Below are positions 44,130 through 56,321 of a DNA stretch of 64,000 nt, piece by piece; within the stretch, counting starts at the first letter, position 1, and the number at the start of each line of letters is the position of its first letter. The DNA lies in NCBI GenBank assembly GCA_018296165.2, contig JACKQL020000044.1, positions 310,001 to 374,000 on the forward strand. The letters are read 5' to 3'. A model generated the notes under the pieces. The model was not told the origin of the DNA. It made no database searches and saw nothing but the letters and a program-made list of their open reading frames with translations. Position numbers and translations under genes: made by a program. Source of the DNA: Termitomyces sp. T153. Its lineage: Eukaryota; Basidiomycota; Agaricomycetes; Agaricales; Lyophyllaceae.

Positions 44130-45609
44130 CTAAGCCCTAGCCAACTCTCGCAATGGTGACAATGGACCATAAATCTTGCATATGTAATCTGTAGCAAGGC
44201 CCGCCCAGATGATCCATCCCAGTTGTCCATTATTCCGGAAGGTTTCTATAGAGCTGGTTAAGGCAGTCCACATGTTCATAAACAAATCAAATGTGACATA
44301 CTTCCACAGCTATCTGGAACATCGAGATCTACGCTGAAGAATTGCCATGTCAAGTGGACAACTAAGCCACCTATTGAGATAATATAGTATGCCGTAGTCT
44401 GTTGATTCAGTGCACCTGCACTGATAAAGGCCGCGAGAAAGGCCAACCCAAATACCACCAGCATTGGTCCGATTAAGGAACCGAGTGCCAGAGCTGATGA
44501 GTTTACTCCAGCCTTCGAAGTGTATTAGCTGAGTATGATGATAGAGTAAGACTCTGATGAAGATACCTTAATGTCGTCCCTCTTATCCTGACAAGCGTAA
44601 ATTGTATCTAGAGATAATAAGCCACGTAGTATGAATATTTCAGCTATATGGAAGCTGACCATAAAGCATGGTCCAGCACCAACAGCCAATCATTCCTGTA
44701 AAGAGCATAGGGACGTTTTTTTGGCCATCTTGAGCTAGATACGAAGTTACGAAACCTACAAAGATTCAATGAACTATTCTGACGTTTCTCGAACGATGAC
44801 TGACCGAGATTAATCGCAATACCAAGCCAGGCCTGGGGGAAATTCGTCACTCTCTTCATAAAAGGGTAGATTATCGATCTGTTCAAATGACACTTTTAAG
44901 AAGATTGCCTGCATCCTTAGAGAAGACCAACAGAGGCAAGAGCTGGATAACTGTTACTGTATACCTGAAAGAAAATAATTATTCAGTTATGATCTACGAG
45001 GACCGTCAGAGCTCTGCACTGACGCAAGACCATCCAGGATGCAGTAGAAGACGGCGATGGCGATTAAGTACTGCGCCAGGAGGAATAAAAGAGCGGCTTT
45101 GATGGATATGCGTCCGCTTGGAATGGGTCGTTTCTTTGTGCGCTCTGATACCAGGTACGCTTCTATTGCAACTGATATGACCGACTCGGGGTTACATACC
45201 TACATTGATGTCGAAATCAGAGTCCACAATGTCGTTGATGGTGCATGCCGAACTGCGGATCATGAAAGCGGCGACAAGATATTCAATCAAACGAACGGGA
45301 TAGATGATCAAAGGCAGCTTTTGTTGATAGGCAGCCATGGTCAATCCCCATGCTATTGAAAATCGATTATCTATGACTATTTGCCTACATGTGAGATAGA
45401 CAAAAGGATACCGAATGGCCAAAACACAAGCATGGTTCCAGCGGGCTAGAAAAGTGTGAGAAACGAAGGTATCCTCGAAGCAACAGTCACTACACTACCT
45501 TATCCCAACGCATGAGTTCCAGATATGGATGCCATGTGTCGGGGAACAGTCGAAGAGACTGTGGCACGGGTTTAGTGAGAAGCTTTTCCGAGGGATTTCT
45601 GTCTGTCAT
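44130..45609 (-). CDS. UbiA-family prenyltransferase (4-hydroxybenzoate polyprenyltransferase-like), 10 exons
   Basis: Integral membrane enzyme joining a polyprenyl diphosphate to an aromatic acceptor with Mg2+. Minus-strand exons, all phases consistent, 329 aa: 45609-45499, 45445-45412, 45352-45200, 45144-45024, 44964-44932, 44878-44805, 44755-44660, 44607-44567, 44512-44302, 44245-44130; introns 49-59 nt. Motifs: MRWDKPAGTMLVFWPFAWG; the first Asp motif in CTINDIVDSDFD; ERTKKRPIPSGRIS; YPFMKRVTNFPQAWLGIA; the second Asp motif in DTIYACQDKRDDIK; and GQLGWIIWAG near the C-terminus. Both diphosphate-binding motifs are intact. COQ2 proteins share these motifs, but no clear mitochondrial presequence is seen, so a role in meroterpenoid or other specialised metabolism is possible. 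The choice of donors at introns 4 and 5 rests on phase and family spacing. Confidence 0.9.
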
Positions 45610-48600
45610 TGAGAGGAAAAACCAACTGTTGTAGTTCAAACTGACTTTCCTCACTATTTAAATGACTCTCGGACCGTATCTTCATATTCGCCTGCCACCG
45701 GACTAATCGCCGATAGAAGTATTATTATACCGGCTTATAAGGCATTATCATAAAAAGATTGATAGCAGCATATTCGGATAATGGTGTAGAACAAGTCATA
45801 GTTTTCGTGATTGGTTCAACTGCTGTCTATTTGGGTCGCTGCGGAAGATCGTCTACCAATCAGTTTCTGTAAACTGGAAGTAGATGACTAAAGAATAGCT
45901 CAAAAATTGTGCTAGTCAGAGGTTCCAGCCAGTCAAGCAAAGGATCTAATCTCACCAAATCTTGATTTATGCAGGTGCTCGTGAAATATAATATAACACT
46001 GTCAAAGATTGGCAACCACTTATCTATGAATTTGTCCTAGTCTCCGTCTGCGATGCACTAGGCCTGATACATCGAAGTAAGCCTTCCATGTGTGAAATAG
46101 ACTACCCAAATATTTGAGCCGCAATGTATTACAGACAGGATGGTACGTTGACAAGTGACACGTCACTCTAGTATTATAACAGCGCAACAAGCACACAATG
46201 TTCACAAAGGGACCCAGGAAGGGGACCGGGGAACATTGATGGTAACGACCTCATGACTGCTGTCCGACCCGGGTCCAGTAAAGACAACTCTTTGTCTTTT
46301 CCAAATCAGAGTTGATGCCCCGTCCAGTGAGAGTCACTGTCAAACAAACATTAAGAGCGACAGCTGAAAGACCCTGTACGCTCTCACGACACATCTCCAT
46401 GCGAACTATAGGCTATTCTGGAGATGGAGACGAGAAACGCACTTGTATAGTAAGCCTAAGATGAAATCAGTATTCCATACTAGAACATCTGATCTATCTG
46501 TACTGGACGCAATAGACTTGTCAAGCCGCTTTGATGGTTTCCAACTTTGAATTCAAACGAGATGAAAGCTCAGCACCTGACAGTAGGCCGGAAGATCGGA
46601 AAAAATTATGGCGGTTCTCGGCGTCGTTGACACGATGTTAGATTTAATGTATCATATTTAATGTATCCATAATAGCAAGAAGTAACTTGCTGTCGACGAC
46701 GACGAGGAGCGCGAATTAAGAATCCCTGTTACACCCGGGGCCAAGGGCAGCCGTATCTGCAATAAAGAACAACCCGCCGATATCCATGAATAGACGGCGT
46801 GAAACACTAGAAGAGTCGTGCTCCCACGCTTGGTCATATATGCTCAAGGAAAGACGAGGATCAATATAGACCATCAGAGAGTATTGGCCTCAGTATCAAC
46901 AGCCCCTTACAATTCACGGCAACTTGACAGGATGAAGAATACTTTTCGTGAGATATAGGTCTTGTTCCATAGTGTGAATTGCAGTAATCGCGTTCCGTTC
47001 TCCTAGATCGGGATATGGCGGCGATAACGATAATGGCTCAAGAGCCCACGTAATAAGCTTCTAGGACTGGTAGTATGCGTAGAGGCTGGAGGTCATTGGA
47101 ACAAAAAATCATCCGTGAACGAATCACTTGACCTTCTGTAGTACAAAAAAACAAGAAGATAGTTAGTAACAGGGTTGAATACAGACATCCTTCCCTCTTT
47201 TCTTACCTTGATGTATACACTTCTGAATTATTTGCAGTGATCTTCGTGTACGCCCTTTCGGAGACGGATACTGGGAGTTCGCAGTCTATTGATATAACAA
47301 GAGGCAGGTGAAGATGCGCATCACGTCTCATCATGAAAATCACAGCATCTTCGTGTATTACGGCAGGCGATTCGTTCAGAGGCTGCGATGTACTATTTAG
47401 GCGTCCTGCAGTTCACGACGGCCTCATATACAGTAGTTGCGCTAAGGCAAAGCGCGTCGGTAGGCAGAGGAGGATAGGATACAAAAGGAAGAACCCGCGG
47501 CGTTCCTTTCCCTCGAATTCAACTGTTTTATTGTGCTCAAGAGATCGATAGATCTGTCAACGACAGTCCCGCTTGATATGCAACATTAGGTACGGTTGTT
47601 GGACACGAGAAACTTGATGAGATAGAGTTGGCAGATGCATGAGAATTGTCAAACCTGCGAGCCCATTCGAAGTTGTATTGGTGATCTTGTCATCGATGGC
47701 ATGTGAAACCATATTGATAGGATTCAGAAGAGACTCAGATATAGACAGCAGGCATGTTGCTGGAGACCTGCGACGAGCACGTTGGCGGAAGTGATGGAAA
47801 GAAGGGTGGTGTCAATGAGCAGACGTATCGGGAAATCGGCACCATACGCGAACATCAGCAGCGGTCGAAGCGTGACAAGACTGGCTTCAAATTGCGACCC
47901 TCCTTCTATTTACATTTATGTACATGTCTTTCAGACTCCGAGTCGGGGTGCTATATGGACAACTCACGAAACGTTTCATTCTGAAGATCTGACGAATTGG
48001 CGCAGCAGCTATGGATTTCGCTGTACAAGCTCCTGCATAAGACAAAAATCGTGAGTTCGTTTGGCGCGTGGTTCGTTGTGCGAGGCTAAGTCTATGACAA
48101 GATTATCGCTCACACTGCAGTGTATCAGTCAGCAGACTATCACTAGCTATAGTTGCATCCAGACTGTGAGGAAACAGGTACACAGTGTAATCCTGATTTA
48201 ATAACGCATGGCTTCATCTTATCTTCATTTGTCGTCTATCAGGAGCCGCATCAAAAATATAGATCTGCTCATTGGATCACGAGACGCAGGGCACGGTGTA
48301 TCCTCACAAGATACTTACATCAGGATTATCTTGGCGCGTACGGTACTCCTGCCAGTGACTCCTCTTAGCTCTCGTATCCAGATTCCCCGGACCCCGGTAC
48401 GAAAGTACACCTTTTGACTCAATTTTCAGAAACCTTTCGGCCCCCAGTCCATGTCCATGCAGACGGAGACAATACGGACGATTATTGCTAGATATTCTCT
48501 TGCGGACGGATAAAGAATATCATTATCTCTGCCTGTGATGGCGGACGATGACGACAACGAGCGTGTTCAATGGGCATCGGTCAGGATGAAGGCCGCACCC

Positions 48601-50111
48601 ATGTGACGTTCGTTATATAGTATCAGCGTATGCGGGACAGCGCAATGTTCCTCCTAGTGGGTCGTGTTTGCGGTTGCTGGATTATATACATATGGGGACC
48701 GCCTGCTGCCCGCTGCTTGCATGAGTAATAGGAAGGCCCGAGGTTCGTCCTCGGTAGGATCTTCATCAATTCATCATATATTCTTGAATCTGAATATCTG
48801 AACCTAGTAGAGATGTGTCATTCAAATTACCTTAGGCTCGTCCGGAATTCGACACAGCCCGAATGGACCATTCCTCTCACGGCTTCAGGCAGAGTGTGAC
48901 TCGTTCCTACTAATTATGAACGTGCGAAAGATAAATCATGCAGGTTGGCGGTTACTAATTGAATCTGTTACATGGAAACCCATCACATGCGCAGCCTTGC
49001 TTTTCTTGTCTCCATTCTCCTTTCTTTGGCATGTTGATATTCGACGTGAATGCGGGTTCCGAGGGTAAGGTGCATTTTCTGCGCGGAAAGCGCCGACAAT
49101 CACATCACAATCGTGCTCACGATGTGCGGAACTTTAGGCCGTTCATGACTCAGTGCCATGATATGGCGGATGCTGGGCCGAGAACAGTAGGGTCCAAGGT
49201 CCCACATATCAGAGTTTTGCCATGCATCAGTGTGGATCATTCAGCCTTATTACGCAACGGTCTTGCATTTTCATTTGTGCAGCGATTTTGCAATCTACAG
49301 TCCGTATCTTCAGTACAGGTGAGCGTGGAATCGCTCGTTAACAGCATTTTCTCAGTCTTACGTCCTCTCAGAGTAGTGAGAGCCTCAGTCGTTCTTTGTG
49401 ATCAGTATTCGTACTTCACTACTCGAGGACGTAAGAACCTTCCAGTACTCAGTTAATGAGCGGTACTCTTTTCTCTTGACATAGATTTTCGTTCGCAGCT
49501 CTGTTTTTACAGTAGGCTGAATTTGATACATTCACCCGAGCGAACGCTTGATTAACAGCCTTTTCTTTTTATCAGAATTCAATCCGTCCTGTAGTACTTA
49601 TTTCGCGCACCCACCCACCTCTCCCCTTGTACAATTCTTTTCTATTCGTCTTTCTAGCTTTGTAGATACATACACCCAGAAACTAGTCCTAGCTCGACGC
49701 TTCATCAAAAATTAAACAATGGAGGTCGCTGAGAGGGCAGGTATACGCTATCCAACACACATATAAATGATCAGACAGACAGGCTACGCGATTAACTGCA
49801 GAGGCTCTATGACATTAAATTTCCCAGGGCCGCCGCTCAGCGCTGAACCACATCAGGATGATATATATATTCTGACAAATCATACGTTGCATGAAAGATA
49901 GCATGTGGAAAGGAATACAGATCTCGGATTGTAGTAGTAGATATGCAGTGATTTGGCACAATATAAATCAAGATGACTGTAGAACGAGGAGGCTAGAGTG
50001 TTCTACAGAGTGGAAAAGTTCATCTTCGTCAGCATGCTGGCCATCAGAAGATATCAGTCGCTGTGTTCGGAATTTGCAAACGTGGTGAAAAAACTATATG
50101 ATGATCTGATG
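45610..50111. other. Intergenic, ~4.5 kb, gene-island composition
   Basis: No gene I can support. Candidate frames (47782-48054, 48153-48368, 48959-49456) lack domains, and their codon use is not distinctive. Includes the UbiA upstream region and a long inverted repeat at 49356-49436. For its size and CpG content an unrecognised small or multi-exon gene is possible. Confidence 0.35.
49356..49436. repeat. Imperfect inverted repeat (hairpin)
   Basis: Arms TCTTACGTCCTC(TCA)GAGTAGTG (49356-49378) and CACTACTCGAGGACGTAAGA (49416-49435) pair over about 19 bp with a 3-nt bulge; loop ~37 nt. No T-run follows, so it is not an obvious terminator. It could be a MITE end or a structured RNA. Confidence 0.5.
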
Positions 50112-50203
50112 TTCCGGTACGGGGAATCGAACCCCGAGCTGCCGCGAAATGGAATGCGAGATGGAATGAAAGGCGGCAATGTTAGCCGTTACACCATACC
50201 GGA
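50112..50203 (-). tRNA. trnE-UUC: tRNA-Glu (UUC) with a 20-nt intron
   Basis: The minus strand folds as a cloverleaf: acceptor TCCGGTA/TACCGGA with discriminator A, D-arm with GGTGTAACGGCTAAC, anticodon stem GCCGC/GCGGC, loop CTTTCAC with anticodon TTC, T-arm CGGGGTTCGATTCCCCG. The loop is split between positions 37 and 38, the canonical nuclear intron site, by a 20-nt intron (50147-50166). Internal A and B boxes are intact. It lies 95 bp upstream of, and divergent from, the hydrolase gene. Confidence 0.95.
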
Positions 50204-50297
50204 CTATTAATCGTGTGGTTGCAATATATATATCGACATACAACTCCTAAGATCGTCCGGGATAATGAATTACGATCATCTTTCTTTTTTAGCTAGG

Positions 50298-51368
50298 ATG
50301 CCTACACCTCCTTCGCCTCTCGTCGTGGCGTCTATTCTTACTGGGGTTCCGGCTGCTCTGTGGGCGTACAAGGTGACTGGCTGTTCAGCTGGCATATACA
50401 ACCAAGTGATGTCTGTCTAGTGTGCGATGATGGTTCTGTTTCAACGAAAGATCATCTACATGGGTCTGTCTTTGCTCTTCCTACGCTGACTCCACAACAA
50501 ACGTTCTGCAGGCTATGCCCCACTCGGTGCACGCACGGACCGCCTCGCTGACACTCGCCCCACCGCCCTGCCATGTTCCGAACTCCGCATACCCGCCTCC
50601 ATCTCTGCCCTCCAAGTCGGTCCGTCTGCACCCAACCTCGTGATCTTGTACCTCCAAGGCAACGCCGGCAACCCTCTGCACCGCATCCCTGTCTTCCACT
50701 CTCTCCTCTCTGCCTCTCCACCCTACACATCCATCCTTGCACCCGCTCCACGCTCTTACTGGTCCTCTCCAGGCCGCCCAACCCAGCCCGGCATCCTCGC
50801 AGACTACACTGCCGCCCTCACCCACACACTCTACCAGTTCCCCAACGCCCGTGTCGTATTGTACGGCCACTCTCTCGGCGGCGCAGCCGCTCTCTGTCTC
50901 CTCGCCCAACCAAATCTTTCCAGTCTTCTCGGAAAAGACGCAGACAGACTCAGCGGTGTCATCCTCGAGAACCCATTTACGTCCGTACCGGCTATGATAA
51001 AGGCGCTGTACCCACAAAAGTGGCTGCCGTATCGGTATCTTACGCCGTTTGTGTGGGATCGGTGGGATGCGTTGGGTGCGGTTGAGAAGCTCGATGGCGA
51101 GACAAGTCTTTTGAGAAGACTTTGTGGGCGGATGCTGGTTCTTACGAGTGAGCGTGATGAGGTTGTACCGAAAGAGATGGGCGCTGCGATCGTGAGGGCG
51201 GTTAGTGACAAGAGTCGTGGGAATAGAGAGGGGGAGTCGCTTCGGACAAGGCTTGTTGTTATTCGGGGTGCGTTACATGAGGATGGGTGGACGCGCAAGG
51301 GCTGGGAAGATGCAGTAGGCGTGTATTTGCGTGGTATCGTCGACGAGACGAAGGCTACGGATGGCTGA
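50298..51368 (+). CDS. Alpha/beta hydrolase, BEM46/ABHD13-like
   Basis: Membrane-anchored serine hydrolase of unknown substrate. Exons 50298-50372, 50421-50463 and 50512-51368 (introns of 48 nt each, GTGACT..CTAG and GTCTGT..GCAG) give 324 aa. An N-terminal hydrophobic segment (PLVVASILTGVPAALWAY) could anchor it. FQRKIIYMGYAPLGAR is typical of fungal BEM46-type proteins. QGNAGN forms the oxyanion region, GHSLGG carries the catalytic Ser, SERDEVVP the Asp and GALHEDGW the His. Triad and length look complete. The Pro/Ser-rich loops after QGNAGN and before the cap are longer than in yeast or animal homologues. ATG 50298 is the first in-frame Met before exon 1. Confidence 0.92.
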
Positions 51369-52307
51369 GGCGTCTCTCAGCACCGTCAACTTCACAACAA
51401 ACGCAAGCCGCCGTCTGGTTTAGGAACACACGGCCACAAGGACAACGTAAGATCATCTGAGCATGGCGGTGTGCAACTGGGCACTGAATCTACTACTAGG
51501 GCCCTCGATGTTCAAACCTGCCTAGCTAACTACTGATCTACCTTTATCCTGCGCCCAGCATCCGGTTTATATCAACGGAAAGGACCTTTGTCTTGTTTAG
51601 GACGGGATGGGTTCGGGATCTCCACTCCATTCAATCGTGTTTCTACTTAGGCTTTGTTCCTCACTCTTTCTTTATTGATTAATTGATCAGATCAAATAAC
51701 CATTTCGATATTTTACCAAGCCCTCGCACGCAAGTACAAGGACAAGTACCTCGCTCTCACGAGCAAGAACATTTCTTTTCCATTACGTTCCAGTCAGGCC
51801 TTCTTCCCCCACCCTTTGTTTGATCACTCCTTCAGAGTCAAATTACTGTCGCAACCCTGCCTACCAGAATCCTCATCACAGAAATCATCGATGTGTTGCC
51901 AGGAGCCAGGATATTTCGGGGTACGCCGGCGAGCTTGACTCGAGGTACAGATATTAGGATGTCGGAAGAAGACTATACATATATATGTAGGTTGTTTTTC
52001 GATTTGGGTGTTCTGCGGAGGTGATGACTGATTCAGTTCAGTTGGTTTCCGTTCACGTTCCACCAATTCTGAGCAAACAGCACATCGTTCATGTGCCAAT
52101 AGCAACGAATGGATCGCAAGTAACACGGAGGTGCATATATACAGGACAATAAAATGAATTATCAATCATTTGAATGAAATGAAAGATGCGCGGAGTCTTG
52201 TTTGTGCCCATGAGTGATCTACGGTGCGTCAGCAATCGCCGTCCTTCCCAAACTCATGCAGGAATTCCTGTCGTTTTGCCATCATTTCCATGTTTCTAGA
52301 TTTTAAA
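51369..52307. other. Intergenic
   Basis: 3' flank of the hydrolase and spacer. A minus-strand frame at 51824-52165 begins with a hydrophobic stretch (FIVLYICTSVLLAIHSLLLA) that could be a signal peptide, but nothing else supports a gene. Confidence 0.35.
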
Positions 52308-52636
52308 CTACAGCTTGGGGCGGGGTTCATGGGTGGAGATGGTAGATGAGATTGCCTCATACCCATTGCTGTTGGCTAAGCACGGTTCCAACGCGTGGCA
52401 AAGTCGGGACCCATCTAGTGAATGAGTGGAGGATGCATAAGGTATGGCAGATGTGTGATTGAGACGTAATCTAAGGATAGAGGATGACCGGGCTTGCGGT
52501 GGTGAGGTTTCATATGTGCCTGTGAGTGATCTAACCAGACAAACTTAGGAAGTGGTGGAAGAAGAAAATGAGGACTTAACGTACTTGTTTCAAGCTTGGC
52601 AGAGCGACTCAAGCCTTTTCCGATGATATTCGCCAT
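52308..52636 (-). CDS. Hypothetical small protein, two exons
   Basis: Starts MANIIGKGLSRSAKLET (exon 52636-52585), then an intron (52584-52520, GTACGT..CACAG, 65 nt), then exon 52519-52308 with a Ser/Thr-rich sequence and a stop; 87 aa in phase. A further minus-strand exon-like stretch upstream (52979-52677, with the segment SAQHFDDWDDILSLYKIST) could belong to the same gene, but the joining phase fails. No family recognised. Confidence 0.35.
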
Positions 52637-53079
52637 TTTTTGTTTCCTCCCTCGCGTCCATCTATCCCACGGCGTCTTATAGAGATATTGGGTTGAACAA
52701 GATGATAATTAGTCCAGATACAACCATTATGATGTTTAACATACCAGTGCCGTCTGGCGAGTACGTCTCATTTGACACGAGATGAGTGCTTATTTTGTAC
52801 AAGGACAGAATATCATCCCAGTCGTCAAAATGTTGCGCGGATCCTGGTTGCGAATGTTTAAAATAAGAAATATAATGAAGATGATTAAGAAATCTACCAA
52901 ACGTGAGGATCAATATATCTACATCCGTGCTCGAGAAACCTCTTGATCGGTCGACATGATTTCCTCGTTGGTTCTGCATCTGCTGCAGTGGGAACAGTGT
53001 AGCTGTGTGTAGAGTTGGGAAAAGTCATGAACAGGCCAAACCTAGTTGTAAAGTATGTGATGAATCACCCGCATTCTGT

Positions 53080-53850
53080 GGAGTCAGCTGAGATACATGA
53101 AACCTAGATTACATTCCTATCAATCACAATCAACAGTGAATTGAGCTGACAGGAAGATTGTTCAAAAGCTACAAGAAGCAGGTGTGAAGCCAAGGAAATG
53201 TTGTATCTCAACGCTTTGAAAGACGGGGGACGTTAGAGAGGTGCCGGACCGGAGTTGATGTGCACCTTTGTTTCAGCAACATCAACCCGGCATGCAATAT
53301 ATCAACATGTTATTACCGCACACTCTTGTCTCAATTTTAACAGTGTTCAACTCAACTGAGGTTGGATTCCAATTATTGTTCACTTGCAAGCAATTTTGTT
53401 GTTCGACAACGTGATCCCGGTGAATTTGAATCAGCTTGGGCATACCTTTGTTAACTCCTCATACAGTGCTGATGGCTTCTTCTAATCAAACATAACCTTT
53501 CTATACATAGCCCTTCATCAACTATGTACATCAAGATAATGTTCATCTTGCTTATAGTTACACAGTCCCCTTAGCATGTCAGGCCAAGGTATGTGAAATC
53601 CGAATTATATGGCTATTAACAACAGATAGAATTGTGGCCAGGAAGGATCAACAGCAAGTTGAGCTGACAGAAAGGTTGTTTGGTTCAAGAAGTGACTGCA
53701 GAGCCAGGAGGTTGATCATGCTATGATGTGTCTCAACCCCCCTGAGATCATTGCTAGAGAAATTCGAAACGTGTGCCGGACTGGAGTTGATTCACCTTAT
53801 ATCATGATAATGCTGATCATTCTTGTAGTCACCACACTCTACTCGCCTCA
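53080..53850 (+). repeat. Duplicated ~250-bp promoter-like block
   Basis: About 53080-53335 and 53575-53850 share, in order: ATCAACAG(T/C)(G/A)A..TTGAGCTGACAG, TTGTT(C/T)..AGAAG, GT(A/G)TCTCAAC, GTGCCGGAC(C/T)GGAGTTGATG and CACACTCT. The second copy ends at the start codon of the seven-TM gene; the first is followed by no gene. It looks like the remnant of a tandem gene duplication that kept only the 5' region of one copy. Confidence 0.55.
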
Positions 53851-53865
53851 GAACTGCAGTCAGCC

Positions 53866-55152
53866 ATGACACCTGAAGAACGGTCAATTCTCAAAGACAA
53901 TGGTGTATCCTTTCTTGAGGATGTACTTGTCCCTGAAGCAATGAAGTCTTTTTTCTATGGTAAGTAAAATTATCCTGTTCTCTCCTCATGGGTTAACATC
54001 ATAATCTCAATGCCAATCTTCATTTGGGTCCTGAGCGTTCATATCTGGTGAGTGGATACCTCCATAGTCTGATGATCATTGCCATTTGAAGTGATTCATA
54101 AGGAAAAGAAAGCTCACTACTTCCTGGAGGACCATTTTGATTGTATCGTTGGGTTTGTTTGTATTAACAGTGGACTATGCATTGGACCCTACAGTGGATG
54201 TAAAATTTTGCAAATTCTTGATGAACATCGCCACACCTCTGGGCCAAAGTGCCATCACTTATAATCTGAGTATCAATAAATTTGATATTGTTGATGTCTG
54301 GATTACACAGATTACTGTGAGTCATTTGCACATGCATCGGAGGAAATATCTGAAATCAACCAATTCCTCATAGCCAGTGTTTAATGATTATTTCATCATA
54401 TGGCATGCATGGACACTCTTTCAGAGGCGGCGCTGGGCAATGTATCTTTCAATATCCCTCTGCTTTCCCTCATTTAGTACATGTTTTTCCCCTTACATTG
54501 TTGACAAATGTTAAAAGCCTTCATCTAGTGGTAGCAATTATTGGGTTATCACTAGAATCAAATCCAGTGACATTTACGGCAGTGTCCTTTGACATTGATG
54601 TTGTCACGCTCATCATAGAGACGGCCATTGCTTTATCACTTGTAACCAATTTTGTTTCCACCGCAATGATTGGATGGGTCCTCTAATATTTTATTATATC
54701 ATTGTCTAATCCCCTCTCAAGCTTGACTAGCAATCCATTGAACAGGGAACATATGAACTTCCTGAAGAAGAATTTACAACATGGGAAACAGGAGCTTTTC
54801 ATGTTGTCACACATACTGATGCTCCTGGTTGACTCTGGAGTTTTTTATTGTGTTCTGCAGGTGTGTGACTACTATCTATAAGCCTAGAGATACAGGAACA
54901 CACATTCTACCACTTTGGTAGCTTGTTTCAGTCATTTATGGATTTACTGGTTCAGATGAAGTATCTGTATATCTTGGTAGCCAGGCTATCAATAATATTT
55001 ATCTATCCATCTCTGTAAGCATTTTGGTCTTCTCATTATTCATTCTGAGATTCAGCAGCTTGTTTATCCAACCTGGACAATCTTTCTTGTATGTGGATTA
55101 TTTTCAATTGCTGCAGTGCATGATACTGTAGTGTCTCTTCATGCATCACAGG
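53866..55152 (+). pseudogene. Fungal seven-TM membrane protein gene, multi-exon, possibly decayed
   Basis: The first exon is clear (53866-53959, MTPEERSILKDNGVSFLEDV.. ending EAMKSFFYG before a GTAAGT donor). Later exon stretches: TVDYALDPTV.. KFLMNIATPLGQSAI (~54170-54260); DIVDVWITQIT (54285-54317) before a GTGAGT donor; DYFIIWHAWTLFQRRRWAMY (~54390-54440); VTLIIETAIALSLVTNFVST (~54600-54665); VSVIYGFTGSDEVSVYLG (~54930-54980); YPTWTIFLVCGLFSIAAVHD (~55060-55125). The order and spacing match the large agaricomycete family of receptor-like seven-helix proteins of unknown function. I could not join all exons without a frame break near 54130-54160, and CpG is depleted, so it may be a recent pseudogene. 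The 3' end is uncertain. Confidence 0.55.
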
Positions 55153-56321
55153 TCAGTCAGCCTGTCTGATGTGGCACTGTTCATGTCAAGGGATCTGGAA
55201 AAAATAATCAGAGACAGTGTTCAATTTCATGTTTAAGCTGCTGTGGTACCCTACTGCTGCTGATGGCAATATCTTAAATTTAATGTATTTGTGGCATGTA
55301 AATAATTTCCTTTTGCCCTCAAAAAGTGAACAGAAATGCTGTATGACCTATTCAAACAAAACATGGATGTACATAGGTTGCTGAAAGTTACATAACATCA
55401 CTGTGACATCATGGCATGCAGCTGAGATGTTGAATTCCCTCTTGCCCAACAATCATCACCAAAAGCACCTGTAAGCACCAATCAATGTTTTATAAAGAAA
55501 GCTCTGTTGATCTCTGAAGCCTTCACAACCCAAATCATAGGATGGTCATTTACATGATTAAGGACTCTTAGACCCCTTCCTCCCTCTACATTCTAAGCTA
55601 CTCAATGTTGTCACAGCTCAGCCTTTAATTTCCTCAAATGCACCACCATGTATTTTATGTCACCTGAATTGGGACACTCTTGCTATTCAAATGGTGCAGT
55701 ACACCCTTTGGTGGTATTTTTACTCAGTTGATATTGTCAGCAAGATATCCTACCACACCTCCTCTGACTATGCAGAATTTGCCCCAGGATTTTTATGCTA
55801 TCCACAAGTCTCATAAGAGGGTGCCTCAAACAACCTAATAAATAAAGCTGTTTCTCCTCTACAATAATGGTCAGTGAGCTTAGTTGTAAGTCTCTGTTGT
55901 AATTCTATATAGTCATTCTAAAAGGTCAGTTGTTCAAATGCTGGTGTTATGAGCTTAGTTTAATATCAGGTACTACTTAATCTAAATAAAATAATCATAG
56001 TCAACTAAAAATTGATCAATAATTTAAATAACATAAGAAAATAAATATCATAATGTTTTGATCTTAACATGTTTTGGGTCTGATAATGTCAAATTTTCAC
56101 TGTCATCACTGAGGCCAAATCAGATTATTGTATGATCAGATAGGATCAGACCCTTGGCCTAATCATCCAATAACACTTGTCTAATTAGGCATAAAGACAA
56201 GGTCTGCCCTTAAGTAGCTGGATCATGCCTAAGTCATCTGACTCAGCCATGAACATTTTTCAACATTTTTCTGACATCTAATTCACAAAGCTGTTTGAGA
56301 CTTAGTTACACTCAGCCTCAG
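55153..56321. other. CpG-poor spacer before the Ty3/gypsy LTR
   Basis: No gene supported. Probably old transposon sequence and the end of the seven-TM gene. Confidence 0.4.

Noticed and set aside
48959..49456. Plus-strand 165-codon frame
   Set aside because: Overlaps the hairpin, no motif or bias; the start region has no promoter-like features.
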